Below are positions 8,661 to 16,172 of a stretch of DNA of 21,816 nucleotides, one piece after another; position 1 is the first letter of the stretch; each line of letters opens with the position of its first letter. The notes under the pieces were generated by a model that worked only from the letters and a program-made list of their open reading frames with translations, ran no database searches and had not been told where the DNA came from. The stretch comes from an uncultured bacterium (GTDB lineage Bacteria > Hydrogenedentota > Hydrogenedentia > Hydrogenedentales > CAITNO01): contig CALDSM010000325.1 in the NCBI GenBank assembly GCA_937923585.1, forward strand, positions 1 to 21,816, given 5' to 3'. Position numbers and translations under genes: made by a program.

Positions 8661-10394
8661 TCATTTGCCGTCCCCGCCCTTTGCTTCCGGGCTTAACGGC
8701 TCCCCATAAGTAATCACGGTTATCCTCGCGCGGACAGGTTCGCCGGCCTGCCCGAATGTGCAGGAGTGTTTTCCGTGTTCCAGCACGGGCATCCTTCCGG
8801 TGGGGACAACAACGCCAATGCATTCGCCCCGTGCATCATAGACCCTGCAGTTGTCCTGCCCCAAAAACTCCAAGCAACTGCCGCTGTCAAGTTCCACAGG
8901 GAAGGTCAGCGTGTTATCACCAAGGGTCACCGTGGGATTCACCAGTTTCTTCTTGCAGAGGGGAACGGCTTTGATGGTGCCAATTCCCACCCGAACAGAT
9001 TTCCCGGCGGGCAGGTTGTTCAGGCCCAGCGTGAGCGACGCAATCTGGCCGTAGTCGACCCAGACGTGATACATGGGAAAGGCGATCGCGGAAATTTCGG
9101 AGGGGTTTCTGGCCCAATCGTCCCGGCGGCGGGTATGCGCCCATTCGTACCGTGCCAAGTCTTCGGACTCCGGCTCAACAAGCGCAATAGGGCGCCACCC
9201 CGTAAAATCAACGCGAATGTAGTGGTCGGCCAGGCCGCCTCCAAGATGCTGAGGGGACCGTACCTGTACGTTGAGCACCTCGCCCTGTCCGTCACCCTGC
9301 ACCCACAGTCCCAGTCCTTTTTCTTTCAGATCAATCGGCGTGGGGAAGTCCTTCTTGAAGGAGGCCCACGCACGGTTGCTTTCCACTTCGGTGTTCCTGG
9401 CAACCAGAACGGCTCCCAAGTGTTCTTTGTCTGAATCTTCTGGTGCCCTTTCGAGGGTTGCCGTGACGCCCTGGCGGGTCTGGGCCACTCCAAACTCGCC
9501 ACTGTTGCCCAAGTCCGCCAAGACCGTGCTGTCGGGCGAATCGCAGGGCTTCGTGTCAAGGAGCGCCTCGATACGAAGTTTCAGGGGCTGCGCCCCGTAG
9601 GGGTTGTCTATGACCAACGGTTCCGGGCCGTTTGCGCCCTCTATCCTGTGCTTGGAGTAGTTTGCCGGGCGGAACTGCCAGTGACCGTCACCGTCAGCAT
9701 CAAGCGTGAAGTTCGTGCCGGGGACAGCCAATTGCGCCTTGATGGAATCGGGTACGGTGTCGGCACTTCTCAGGTTCTCATACCGTTTGGCAATCGCGGC
9801 AAGCCGTTGCGCGTTTCCGCGCGCAAGTTCATCCGGCGTGAATCCCACGACATAGGACAGGCTGCTGTCCGTGGCGAGGGCCTTGGCGCATACGTACTCA
9901 AGGTCGTCAAGAAACGACCGTTCCGGTTGAACGCCCTTCCACTCGAAAGTGGCCCACCATCCCAGATGGGTGGGTAGGAAAGCGGACTTCCACCTGAGGT
10001 TTCGAAGCACATGCAGATCGGCATAGTCTTTTACGCCGCGGGCCGGGCAGTCCCATGCCTCCATCCGGGACCGAAGTGTCCAAAGGTGGTGGGAGAACGT
10101 GCTCATCTCCATCACGGCCGGCCTGTCAAGCCGGCGGGCCACTTCGCAGGCGAACTTGGCCGAGTAATGCCACCCGTTTTCCCCGCCCGCCAGGATGCCC
10201 ACACCGTCGAGCGCATCCAGGTACAGCATGTCGAAGCCGCACGCGTTGTACAGGTCCGCCGTCTTTTGGGCCACTTCCGTGAACAGGTCAGAATCCCCCT
10301 GGGGCACAAAGAGTCCGAAACATTCCTTCAGATGGTATACGCTGGCACCGCGTGCGTGCGGCGCGGCGTGGGTTCCGTATGCCCCCGGGTGCAT
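8661..10394 (-). CDS. C-terminal part of a frameshifted secreted TIM-barrel hydrolase
   Basis: This open frame encodes the second half of one gene whose first half is at 10328-11533. It has no signal peptide and no ribosome site, and its apparent start lies inside the coding region of the first half. The true continuation begins at AYGTHAAPHARG, which follows smoothly on QCTRG of the first half. It carries the barrel strand FDMLYLDALDG (D60 and D63 of this frame), a possible acid at VMEMSTF (E96), and C-terminal beta-rich domains (from about residue 240) that may bind carbohydrate. Restoring one G in the run at 10382-10386 gives a 957-residue protein. The family is not one I can name. The gene lies 125 nt upstream of the GH123-like gene and is probably in the same transcript. 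Confidence 0.75.
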   Translation of the reverse strand: MHPGAYGTHAAPHARGASVYHLKECFGLFVPQGDSDLFTEVAQKTADLYNACGFDMLYLDALDGVGILAGGENGWHYSAKFACEVARRLDRPAVMEMSTFSHHLWTLRSRMEAWDCPARGVKDYADLHVLRNLRWKSAFLPTHLGWWATFEWKGVQPERSFLDDLEYVCAKALATDSSLSYVVGFTPDELARGNAQRLAAIAKRYENLRSADTVPDSIKAQLAVPGTNFTLDADGDGHWQFRPANYSKHRIEGANGPEPLVIDNPYGAQPLKLRIEALLDTKPCDSPDSTVLADLGNSGEFGVAQTRQGVTATLERAPEDSDKEHLGAVLVARNTEVESNRAWASFKKDFPTPIDLKEKGLGLWVQGDGQGEVLNVQVRSPQHLGGGLADHYIRVDFTGWRPIALVEPESEDLARYEWAHTRRRDDWARNPSEISAIAFPMYHVWVDYGQIASLTLGLNNLPAGKSVRVGIGTIKAVPLCKKKLVNPTVTLGDNTLTFPVELDSGSCLEFLGQDNCRVYDARGECIGVVVPTGRMPVLEHGKHSCTFGQAGEPVRARITVITYGEPLSPEAKGGDGK

Positions 10395-11533
10395 TGGGTG
10401 AACGCGTATGGCGCCTGTTTTCCGACGGCTGCATAGGTAACCAGCTCGTCGTCAATACGGAGCGTGACACTGTTGTACACGACGAATCCGGTGACTGTCG
10501 ACATCGTCTCCGTGCTTTCCGCGACGGGCACGGCGGTGTCTTCTTCGGCAATGTCGCCTGCGAGGGTGAAAGTGGCGTCTGAGTCCAGACGCGGGTCCGG
10601 CACGGGGGTCACCCAGGGGGTGTCCTTGGCGATGAAGAAAGCGAAGGTATGCAAGCCCGCAGCCAGTCCCGCTTCATGGACGGTGTCCACTACGGCCTTC
10701 AGGCTGGCCCGGCCGTTCGGGTACACCACGGGGTTCACCTCAAAGTCGCCCCACCGGAACGCCTTTTCCCCGTGGAAGTCAATCTGTCCGGCGCCGACAG
10801 CGCGGGCGGCATCCACCCACCCGTCAACGTTGTTTTTTGTCACGGCTTCATTTGCGGTGATCAAATAGGATGCCTGGTTCTGTTTTGCATCCAGAGCCCA
10901 AGGCCCCCCGAGCGGAGACTGCACGAGGTCGGGAGAGGACTTCACAGCGTCCTTCAACGCGTCACGCTGCTCATTCATGGGCGCGGCCACAACGGCACCC
11001 TGCGCCCCCTCGAATCCGAATCGTTTGCAGGCGATGAAACCGGTCAATCCGGAGGACAGTCCCGGAATATCTTGGCAGTTGGTCTTGAGGTTGAGCGCCA
11101 GCGGACTTGCGCCGAAAGACTCTGTGGGTACCCCCCGAAGGGAAAGCGGGATTTGGGCAAAGACAAGTTCATCCGCCTCCTTGCAGGAAAAGGAGGCAAT
11201 TTCAAAGACCATGCGGCGATGCGCGGGAATCACCCGAAAGGCGACTTGCCCATCGATGCCGTCAAACGTCGCCTTGAGCAGTTCGCCGTCGTATTCCACC
11301 GAGGTGACTGGATAGGTTCTTCTTGCGCTGTGGATTTCGGCGAAAGGCGCGCCTGCCGCGCGGTTACAGTAATCGTTGCCGGACTGTCTGTCCAAGAAGG
11401 TCGTTACCCGGCCGTTGGTGTCCATGCCGAGAACAAAAGAATCTGTTTCGAGCAGGATGGTGCCCTGTGCGTGTCCGTTTACACTGGCGCCGGACAGAGC
11501 CAAGAGCAGTGCCGAGATTGCGGGAAGAACCAT
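10328..11533 (-). CDS. N-terminal part of the frameshifted secreted TIM-barrel hydrolase
   Basis: The start is ATG 11533; a TTG at 11536 is an alternative with GAAGG 8 nt before it. A Sec signal peptide (MVLPAISALLLALSG, ending NGHAQG) opens the protein. A beta-sandwich domain follows (about 25-200, TDSFVLGMDTNGRVTTFLD), then the first barrel strands (about 215-290, AGQIDFHGEKAFRWGDFEV, AAGLHTFAFFIAKD). Next comes an inserted beta module (about 345-384) ending IDDELVTYAAVG and QCTRG. After QCTRG the frame drifts into 17 non-homologous-looking residues and ends at 10328. The next residues of the real protein lie in the minus-strand frame of 8661-10394. A promoter and the 41-bp element lie upstream, so this is probably the first gene of the hydrolase operon. 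Confidence 0.75.
   Translation of the reverse strand: MVLPAISALLLALSGASVNGHAQGTILLETDSFVLGMDTNGRVTTFLDRQSGNDYCNRAAGAPFAEIHSARRTYPVTSVEYDGELLKATFDGIDGQVAFRVIPAHRRMVFEIASFSCKEADELVFAQIPLSLRGVPTESFGASPLALNLKTNCQDIPGLSSGLTGFIACKRFGFEGAQGAVVAAPMNEQRDALKDAVKSSPDLVQSPLGGPWALDAKQNQASYLITANEAVTKNNVDGWVDAARAVGAGQIDFHGEKAFRWGDFEVNPVVYPNGRASLKAVVDTVHEAGLAAGLHTFAFFIAKDTPWVTPVPDPRLDSDATFTLAGDIAEEDTAVPVAESTETMSTVTGFVVYNSVTLRIDDELVTYAAVGKQAPYAFTQCTRGHTEPTPRRTHAVPAYTI
10382..10386 (-). other. Frameshift site: five-G run joining two halves of one gene
   Basis: The minus strand reads ACCCGGGGGCATACGG. In the upstream frame this is T-R-G-H-T; with one more G it reads T-R-G-A-Y-G-T, which restores a 957-residue protein. 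A ribosome re-pairing a GGG codon one base back would do the same. The options are homopolymer sequencing error, a true one-base deletion, or slippage. Confidence 0.75.
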
Positions 11534-11596
11534 CAATGCGTTTGCCTTCGCACGGGGCCGCCATATGTCGGCCGTGTTGAAGTCCCGTTCTGAGAC

Positions 11597-11625
11597 GTTT
11601 TATGCCATCATGCCAACACGTTCAA
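11597..11625 (-). promoter_or_regulatory. Predicted promoter of the frameshifted hydrolase operon
   Basis: On the minus strand TTGAAC (-35, 11625-11620) and TAAAAC (-10, 11602-11597) are 17 nt apart. The start would be near 11590, 57 nt before the ATG. The 41-bp element lies 33 nt upstream of the -35 box, where an activator would bind. Confidence 0.45.
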
Positions 11626-11658
11626 TGTTTACAGGTATTGTGCCCCAAGCACCCCGTG

Positions 11659-11699
11659 TTGTCTTGTTGGGTTTGGGCAGGGGGTTGTAAAAATCCGAG
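11659..11699. repeat. 41-bp bipartite element, copy A (candidate AraC operator)
   Basis: On the plus strand TTGTCTTGTTGGGTTTGG (11659-11676) is followed by 8 variable bases and TTGTAAAAATCCGAG (11685-11699). Copy B at 19341-19381 has the identical 18-mer, the same 8-nt gap, and the 15-mer with only two differences. Both copies lie upstream of minus-strand operons and both are outside genes. Confidence 0.7.
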
Positions 11700-11712
11700 A
11701 GAAACGGGCGCG

Positions 11713-11730
11713 GGCGGTGACCGCCGGTCA
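11713..11730. other. Overlapping dyads beside element A
   Basis: GGCGG-TGA-CCGCC (11713-11725) and TGACCG-C-CGGTCA (11718-11730) overlap between the GHL6-type gene end and element A. No T run follows on either strand, so an operator is as likely as a terminator. Nothing else stands out in 11731-11798. Confidence 0.35.
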
Positions 11731-11798
11731 TGTGTCCCGTCTGCATGACAATATGCGCGTGCCTTGTGCCCTCAGGCGCCCGGTTCTCCAGGCTCTGA

Positions 11799-13976
11799 TT
11801 AGCCGTGCTTCTCCGGTTCCACCACCAGGGCCGCGTACACGTCCAGTGTGGCGATGTGCATGCGCAGCGCGTCTACCTCGTTGACTGTGCTCACAGAAGC
11901 GCCCCGACAGGTTACGCTTGAGGCTCTAAAGGGATTTGCAAGTTCAACGGTCACGTCGCAAAGCGGGGGAATCTCGTGTATGCGCGGCATGTCGTGGGCC
12001 ATGGCGGTCCGGTTGGCGAGGTGTATGATGAGGCGTTCGGGCGTCCTTTGCCGCCACACGGTCACCTCCAGGCTTCTGGGTGCTTTGACGGTGACTTGAC
12101 GTTGCGGCAGTATCCGGTCAAGATATTGCGCCATGCGGTCCCGCGCATGGACAAGATGCTGCAGTGCGTAGTAACGCCCCAGGCCGAAGGCGATATACAG
12201 GACCTGACCGTCACCAACCGTCTTCGTCACGGCCAGCGGCCACTCGGTGGGCTTCATGGGGAAGGGATCCATGTATCCCGCCACGGAGCCGGCAGGATCG
12301 GTGGCAATGTGGCGTGTCAGCACCTCGCCGGAAGTCGCCACCTGTTGAAGTGTGCCGGCCGCCGGTTCGGGCTCCATGCTGCCGTCCATGTAGAAGGCGC
12401 CCTCTTTCGCGCCTTTTCGCGTTATGCCGAAGAGTTCACCCAGGGCAAAGTCGGGGCGCGGAAAACCCTTTTCATCACCGAGAGACACTTCACCCGTGGC
12501 GAGCACACGTCCGCCGGACTTGGCATAGGCGGTCACGGCAGCGCAAAAGGCGTCGTCCACATGGGCAAGGTTGGGCAGGATGACCAGATCAAAGCGCGCG
12601 AGGTTTTCCGAAGAGGTGACCTTCTCGGCCACGACGATTTCAAAGGGGATATGCTCCTCAATGAGCACACGCGACCAGCCGTCGAGTTCCTGGGACCAGT
12701 CCATGCGGCCTTCACGGAAGTATTTGCGCGTGGCCCACGAAAATACCAGGGCCACCTTTGCATCAGGCGCTGCGTCCGTGTTCAGATCGGCATCTTCCAT
12801 GAAGAAGTCGAGTCCCCTGCGAACCGTCTCCAGCAGGCGCTTTGAACTGGTGGTGTCCGGATAGGCCCCCACGCAGCAGGGGCCGAGCACATCGCAGCCA
12901 TTGGCCTTGGCGCTGGCCGCGCTGATCTGCCACGCGGTGAACGGCACGGACAGGTGCGCATGATTGGGCGAGGAGGAGGTCAGCAGCTCGCAGGACGGTT
13001 TGCCAATGGCGTGATGCCAACGCATGGTCAGGTCAGACGCGTGCAGATCGTAAAAGATCTCCGACACGTACAAGTCAAGATGAGGGAGCCACTCCTTGTC
13101 GAAGCCATAGATGGGCGAAAGCCACAGCGGGTTTTGGCCGTTGTGGGCGGTAAACACCCCATGCTCGCGCATGACGGCCGTCAATTCCGCAATGAGTGAG
13201 GAACTGCACTCGCTGCGCCAGTCAATGAACTCGCGCCAGTGGGCATTGATCGAATCCTGGGTAATCTCTTTCGTGCCGCAGATGTTTTCCAGAGCGGGGC
13301 GGCAGTACTCGCACACGCACACGCCGGGGTTGAAGAACATGTCCAGATGGAAGCCATCGGGATGATAGGTTTCGATGATTTCCCGCGCCACGGCAATCAC
13401 TTGCGCCCGGCGCGGTGAATTGATGCAGGCGAAACGCCATGACCCGCCGGGCACCTGCTGCACACGCCAGTCCGGATTGTCGGGCTCGGCCCAAGTGGCA
13501 AGGGGGAATTCCTTTTCAGGCTCGCCGCCCATCGGAACCACGTACCATTCTGGGTGGCGTGATTCCAGCCAGTTGATGTAGGCGATGACCTTTTGGCCCT
13601 GCGCCTGCAACCGGGACGACACCTCGCCGAAGTAGTCCCGTCCCTTGAGATTGGGGTGCATCGGCCAAATTTTGCTGGGATAGTAGGCCACGCTGAACTG
13701 GTTGGCCGCGTACACCGCAACGATCTCCGCGCCCACCCCGGCCATTTCTTTTGCGATCCGGTCGGGGTCGTAGTTCGCAAATGCCGTTCCCTGGTCATTC
13801 AGCGCGTACTGATCGTACCAGTAGATACGCTGGCGCTTGTGCAGCCAGTCGTGGTTTGGGCCGGGTGCCGCGTGCGCCTGTCCGGTTTCCGCTGCCGCCG
13901 CCTGTTTGCTGTCCGTCACGATGCCCATGGCTCCCAGTGCTCCTATTTGCATAAGTTCTCTGCGTGTAATCCGCAC
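11799..13976 (-). CDS. Tat-exported GHL6-type glycosyl hydrolase with beta-galactosidase trimerisation domain
   Basis: I chose GTG 13976 (VRITRRELMQIG), with AAGGA 10 nt upstream. It keeps the twin-arginine signal intact and clears the neighbouring gene; the next ATG would remove the twin arginines. The 725-residue protein has a barrel in which HPNLKGRDYFGEV and VIAYINWLESRHPEWY recall Pfam hypothetical glycosyl hydrolase 6 (GHL6). DGFHLDMFF gives D212 as a candidate catalytic acid, followed by C220-x-C222-x-x-C225. SEIFYD (E306) is a second candidate acid. Residues about 420-565 (KVALVFSWATRKYFREG, FDLVILPNLAHVDD, GGRVLATGEVSLGD) match the GH42-type trimerisation domain with a glutaminase-like fold, and a small beta domain closes the protein. 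It follows the UroD-like gene by 38 nt, so the two are probably co-transcribed. Confidence 0.8.
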   Translation of the reverse strand: MRITRRELMQIGALGAMGIVTDSKQAAAAETGQAHAAPGPNHDWLHKRQRIYWYDQYALNDQGTAFANYDPDRIAKEMAGVGAEIVAVYAANQFSVAYYPSKIWPMHPNLKGRDYFGEVSSRLQAQGQKVIAYINWLESRHPEWYVVPMGGEPEKEFPLATWAEPDNPDWRVQQVPGGSWRFACINSPRRAQVIAVAREIIETYHPDGFHLDMFFNPGVCVCEYCRPALENICGTKEITQDSINAHWREFIDWRSECSSSLIAELTAVMREHGVFTAHNGQNPLWLSPIYGFDKEWLPHLDLYVSEIFYDLHASDLTMRWHHAIGKPSCELLTSSSPNHAHLSVPFTAWQISAASAKANGCDVLGPCCVGAYPDTTSSKRLLETVRRGLDFFMEDADLNTDAAPDAKVALVFSWATRKYFREGRMDWSQELDGWSRVLIEEHIPFEIVVAEKVTSSENLARFDLVILPNLAHVDDAFCAAVTAYAKSGGRVLATGEVSLGDEKGFPRPDFALGELFGITRKGAKEGAFYMDGSMEPEPAAGTLQQVATSGEVLTRHIATDPAGSVAGYMDPFPMKPTEWPLAVTKTVGDGQVLYIAFGLGRYYALQHLVHARDRMAQYLDRILPQRQVTVKAPRSLEVTVWRQRTPERLIIHLANRTAMAHDMPRIHEIPPLCDVTVELANPFRASSVTCRGASVSTVNEVDALRMHIATLDVYAALVVEPEKHG

Positions 13977-14014
13977 GTGATTCTTGTCCTTATCCAGTCC
14001 GGAGGAGATCCGGT

Positions 14015-15106
14015 TTATCCAGCGTAATTGAACGCCTCGTTGACCATGGCGAAGTAGTTGCCCAAGGGCACATAATTGCACACCGTATTGCCCGAACCGA
14101 GTGCGAACCTGCCTCCCGGCATGCAGGCTTCCATGACCTTGCGCACATGGAGGCGCAATTCGGCCTCGGGAAGCCGGACCAGTTTGTCCACATCCACCCC
14201 GCCCAGAATGGCTACCCGGTCTCCGTGGCGGCCTTTGAAATCCATGACGGAATTGCCCTCGTCCTCATAGGAGTGCCTTGCGTCAATGCCGACCTCAGTG
14301 ATGAGGTCGTCCATAATGGCTTCGAGATTGCCGCACGAATGCAGCAGGTAGACCAGGCCGTTCCTGTGCGCCAGGTCAGCCATCTTTTTGTGCCAGGGCA
14401 GCACCAGGGTTCGCAGTTGATCGGGGGAGATCAGGGTGCCCGTCTTGAAGCCCATGTCGTCGCCTTGGAAGAAACCGTGCAGGTTGGGCAGGCCAAGGAG
14501 CCGTTCGTAGGCCGCGCAGATGATCTCGCCGACCCGCTGGAAAACGGCTTCAACCAGGTCGGGCTGCTCGCAGATCAGACAGCACAAATTCGTGTAGCCG
14601 AGCAGCGTGTCGAGCGGGATCTCAAGGAAGCCGCTGGTGGGACACACGAAGAGGCCCATGCCCTCGGGCAGGTTCTTTGCGGCGTATTCATAGTGCCAGA
14701 GGTCCGCCTTGGCCGGGTCCGGCCAGGGATACTTCTCGAAGTCCTCCCACGAGGCGATGGGACCGCTGTCTTCATTGGCCCAATGCCGGTTGCCGCGGGA
14801 GAGTTCTGCGGTGTCCGCGGCGTCGAGGGAGGTGGCCGGAAAATCCGCACCGCCGGTCACACGGATGTAGTCGTATCCCATGCGGCGGTAGACCTCGGTC
14901 CGGTTGCGCAGGTAGGCCGCCATCGTATCCCTGTCGGCGGCCGGTTCGACCCATGTCAGTCCCAGGTGGGCCTGTGCGATTTCTCGCTCCACCTCGTGGT
15001 CCAGAAACAGCTCGGCCAGCGGCGGCCGTTTGGGAATCACTTCGCCCCGAATGACGCGAACAAACTGCGTTATGTCTGGGCTGGGCTTCTGCAGGGGTGC
15101 GTTCAC
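14015..15106 (-). CDS. MtaA/UroD-family protein (methylcobamide methyltransferase-like)
   Basis: The 363-residue protein starts at GTG 15106, with AGGAG 9 nt upstream. An ATG 7 nt earlier lies too close to AGGAG and stops after three codons. It belongs to the uroporphyrinogen decarboxylase superfamily. The motif LLHSCGN (H256, C258) together with C343 in SGNTVCNYVP gives the H-x-C-x(n)-C zinc site of MtaA/MtbA methyltransferases, a site true UroD enzymes lack. GGVDVDKL and GSGNTV are other family motifs. The protein has no signal peptide and should be cytoplasmic. No corrinoid protein is present in the window, so the methyl donor and acceptor are unknown. Its placement directly before an exported glycosidase suggests a role with methylated or methoxylated sugars, but this is inference. 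Confidence 0.82.
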   Translation of the reverse strand: MNAPLQKPSPDITQFVRVIRGEVIPKRPPLAELFLDHEVEREIAQAHLGLTWVEPAADRDTMAAYLRNRTEVYRRMGYDYIRVTGGADFPATSLDAADTAELSRGNRHWANEDSGPIASWEDFEKYPWPDPAKADLWHYEYAAKNLPEGMGLFVCPTSGFLEIPLDTLLGYTNLCCLICEQPDLVEAVFQRVGEIICAAYERLLGLPNLHGFFQGDDMGFKTGTLISPDQLRTLVLPWHKKMADLAHRNGLVYLLHSCGNLEAIMDDLITEVGIDARHSYEDEGNSVMDFKGRHGDRVAILGGVDVDKLVRLPEAELRLHVRKVMEACMPGGRFALGSGNTVCNYVPLGNYFAMVNEAFNYAG

Positions 15107-15178
15107 GCGTTCATTCTCCTGTCATGCCCGCGCCGATGCGGGTATTCGTACAACTGCACACAGAATTCGCTCAAGGCC

Positions 15179-15207
15179 TTGACTCCGGTCCGTGCGACAA
15201 TGATGAT
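15179..15207 (+). promoter_or_regulatory. Possible promoter of the deacetylase-MFS operon
   Basis: TTGACT (15179-15184) and GATGAT (15202-15207) are 17 nt apart, with the start near 15214, 49 nt before the ATG. The -35 box is good and the -10 box is moderate (4/6). I see no equally good minus-strand promoter for the UroD-like gene in this divergent gap. A small dyad (CCCGC 15127-15131, GCGGG 15138-15142) sits in that gene's leader. Confidence 0.35.
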
Positions 15208-15262
15208 CTCTTGAAACGGCAACTGCGGCCACAAACCGCAAACCTCTGGCGCGGGAGGTCCT

Positions 15263-16147
15263 ATGGGTAAATTGCAGGTTGTTCTCGGGTTCGACATGGA
15301 AACGGATATCGGCAGTTGGACGCCTTATTATGAGGGGCTTCAGCACGGCACCCCCGTTATTCTCGACATCCTGGGCAGAAACAATGTTCCGGCCACCTTC
15401 TTTTTTACAGGGGACAGCCTGCGCAAACATCCCGAAGTGGCGCGGACCGTGAGGGAAAAAGGATACGAGATCGGCGCCCATACCCTTTTTCATGAAACCA
15501 TCGGCGAGTCTCTCTACGAGATCCCCGGCATGCTTCCCATTCTGCCCGAGGAGGTGCCGAACCGCCTGCGGCGGTGCACCGAACTGGTCGAGGAGATTGC
15601 CGGCGTGCGGCCGGTGTCCTTCCGGTGTCCGCGACTCTTCGGCTCGACGGCGGTGGTCAACGCGCTGGAGGAACTGGGCTACGTGGCCGACGCCACCTAT
15701 CCGATGTTCTTCTTCCGCGATCGTCTCACGCCCTATCACCCCAGCCGGGAGGACTGGACGCAGCCGGGCGACCTGCGCATCGTTCAACTCCCCAATTTTG
15801 CAGACCTCTCCATGGAGTCCAAGGACCCCTACGGCAGAGACATGGACCAGTGGCCGCTGTACCGCACCGAGGGGGCCGACGCCATGCTGAGCCACATCGA
15901 CGGGTTCATCGGCTATGCCCGCGCCCGGGGCGTTGCGCCGTTCCTGTGTTTCTACTTTCACCCGTGGGAGTTCCATCCCATGCCGCAGGGCGACATCTTC
16001 TACAGTGAGGGGGCGGTGCGCCCCGATCCGTTCATTACGCTCAATTGTGGTCCGCATGCGGCCGAACAACTTGATGTGCTGATCCAGAGGCTTCTTGAAC
16101 GCGGCGCCGAGTTCCTTGAGGCCCGGGGGGCCGCATCGCGATGGTAG
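15263..16147 (+). CDS. Polysaccharide deacetylase (NodB-like) family protein
   Basis: The 294-residue protein starts at ATG 15263, with GGGAGG 4 nt upstream. Strand one carries GFDMETD (D11, E13, D15) in place of the classical FDDG. The zinc-site H-x(3)-H is AHTLFHE (H73, H77), and FRCPR (121-124) and YFHPWEF supply later active-site motifs. This is the PuuE/allantoinase-like and polysaccharide-deacetylase-like branch of carbohydrate esterase 4. There is no signal peptide, so it should act in the cytoplasm on an imported N-acylated sugar or other amide. The MFS gene follows immediately, which suggests that its substrate or product is the transported compound. The exact substrate cannot be read from the sequence. 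Confidence 0.85.
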   Translation: MGKLQVVLGFDMETDIGSWTPYYEGLQHGTPVILDILGRNNVPATFFFTGDSLRKHPEVARTVREKGYEIGAHTLFHETIGESLYEIPGMLPILPEEVPNRLRRCTELVEEIAGVRPVSFRCPRLFGSTAVVNALEELGYVADATYPMFFFRDRLTPYHPSREDWTQPGDLRIVQLPNFADLSMESKDPYGRDMDQWPLYRTEGADAMLSHIDGFIGYARARGVAPFLCFYFHPWEFHPMPQGDIFYSEGAVRPDPFITLNCGPHAAEQLDVLIQRLLERGAEFLEARGAASRW

Positions 16148-16172
16148 CATGGAAGTCCGTGGGGGACCGCCT

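Noticed and set aside
8536..8664. Earlier start of the GH123-like gene at ATG 8664 overlapping the previous stop.
   Set aside because: It would place 43 residues before a clear signal peptide, and ATG 8535 has a better ribosome site.
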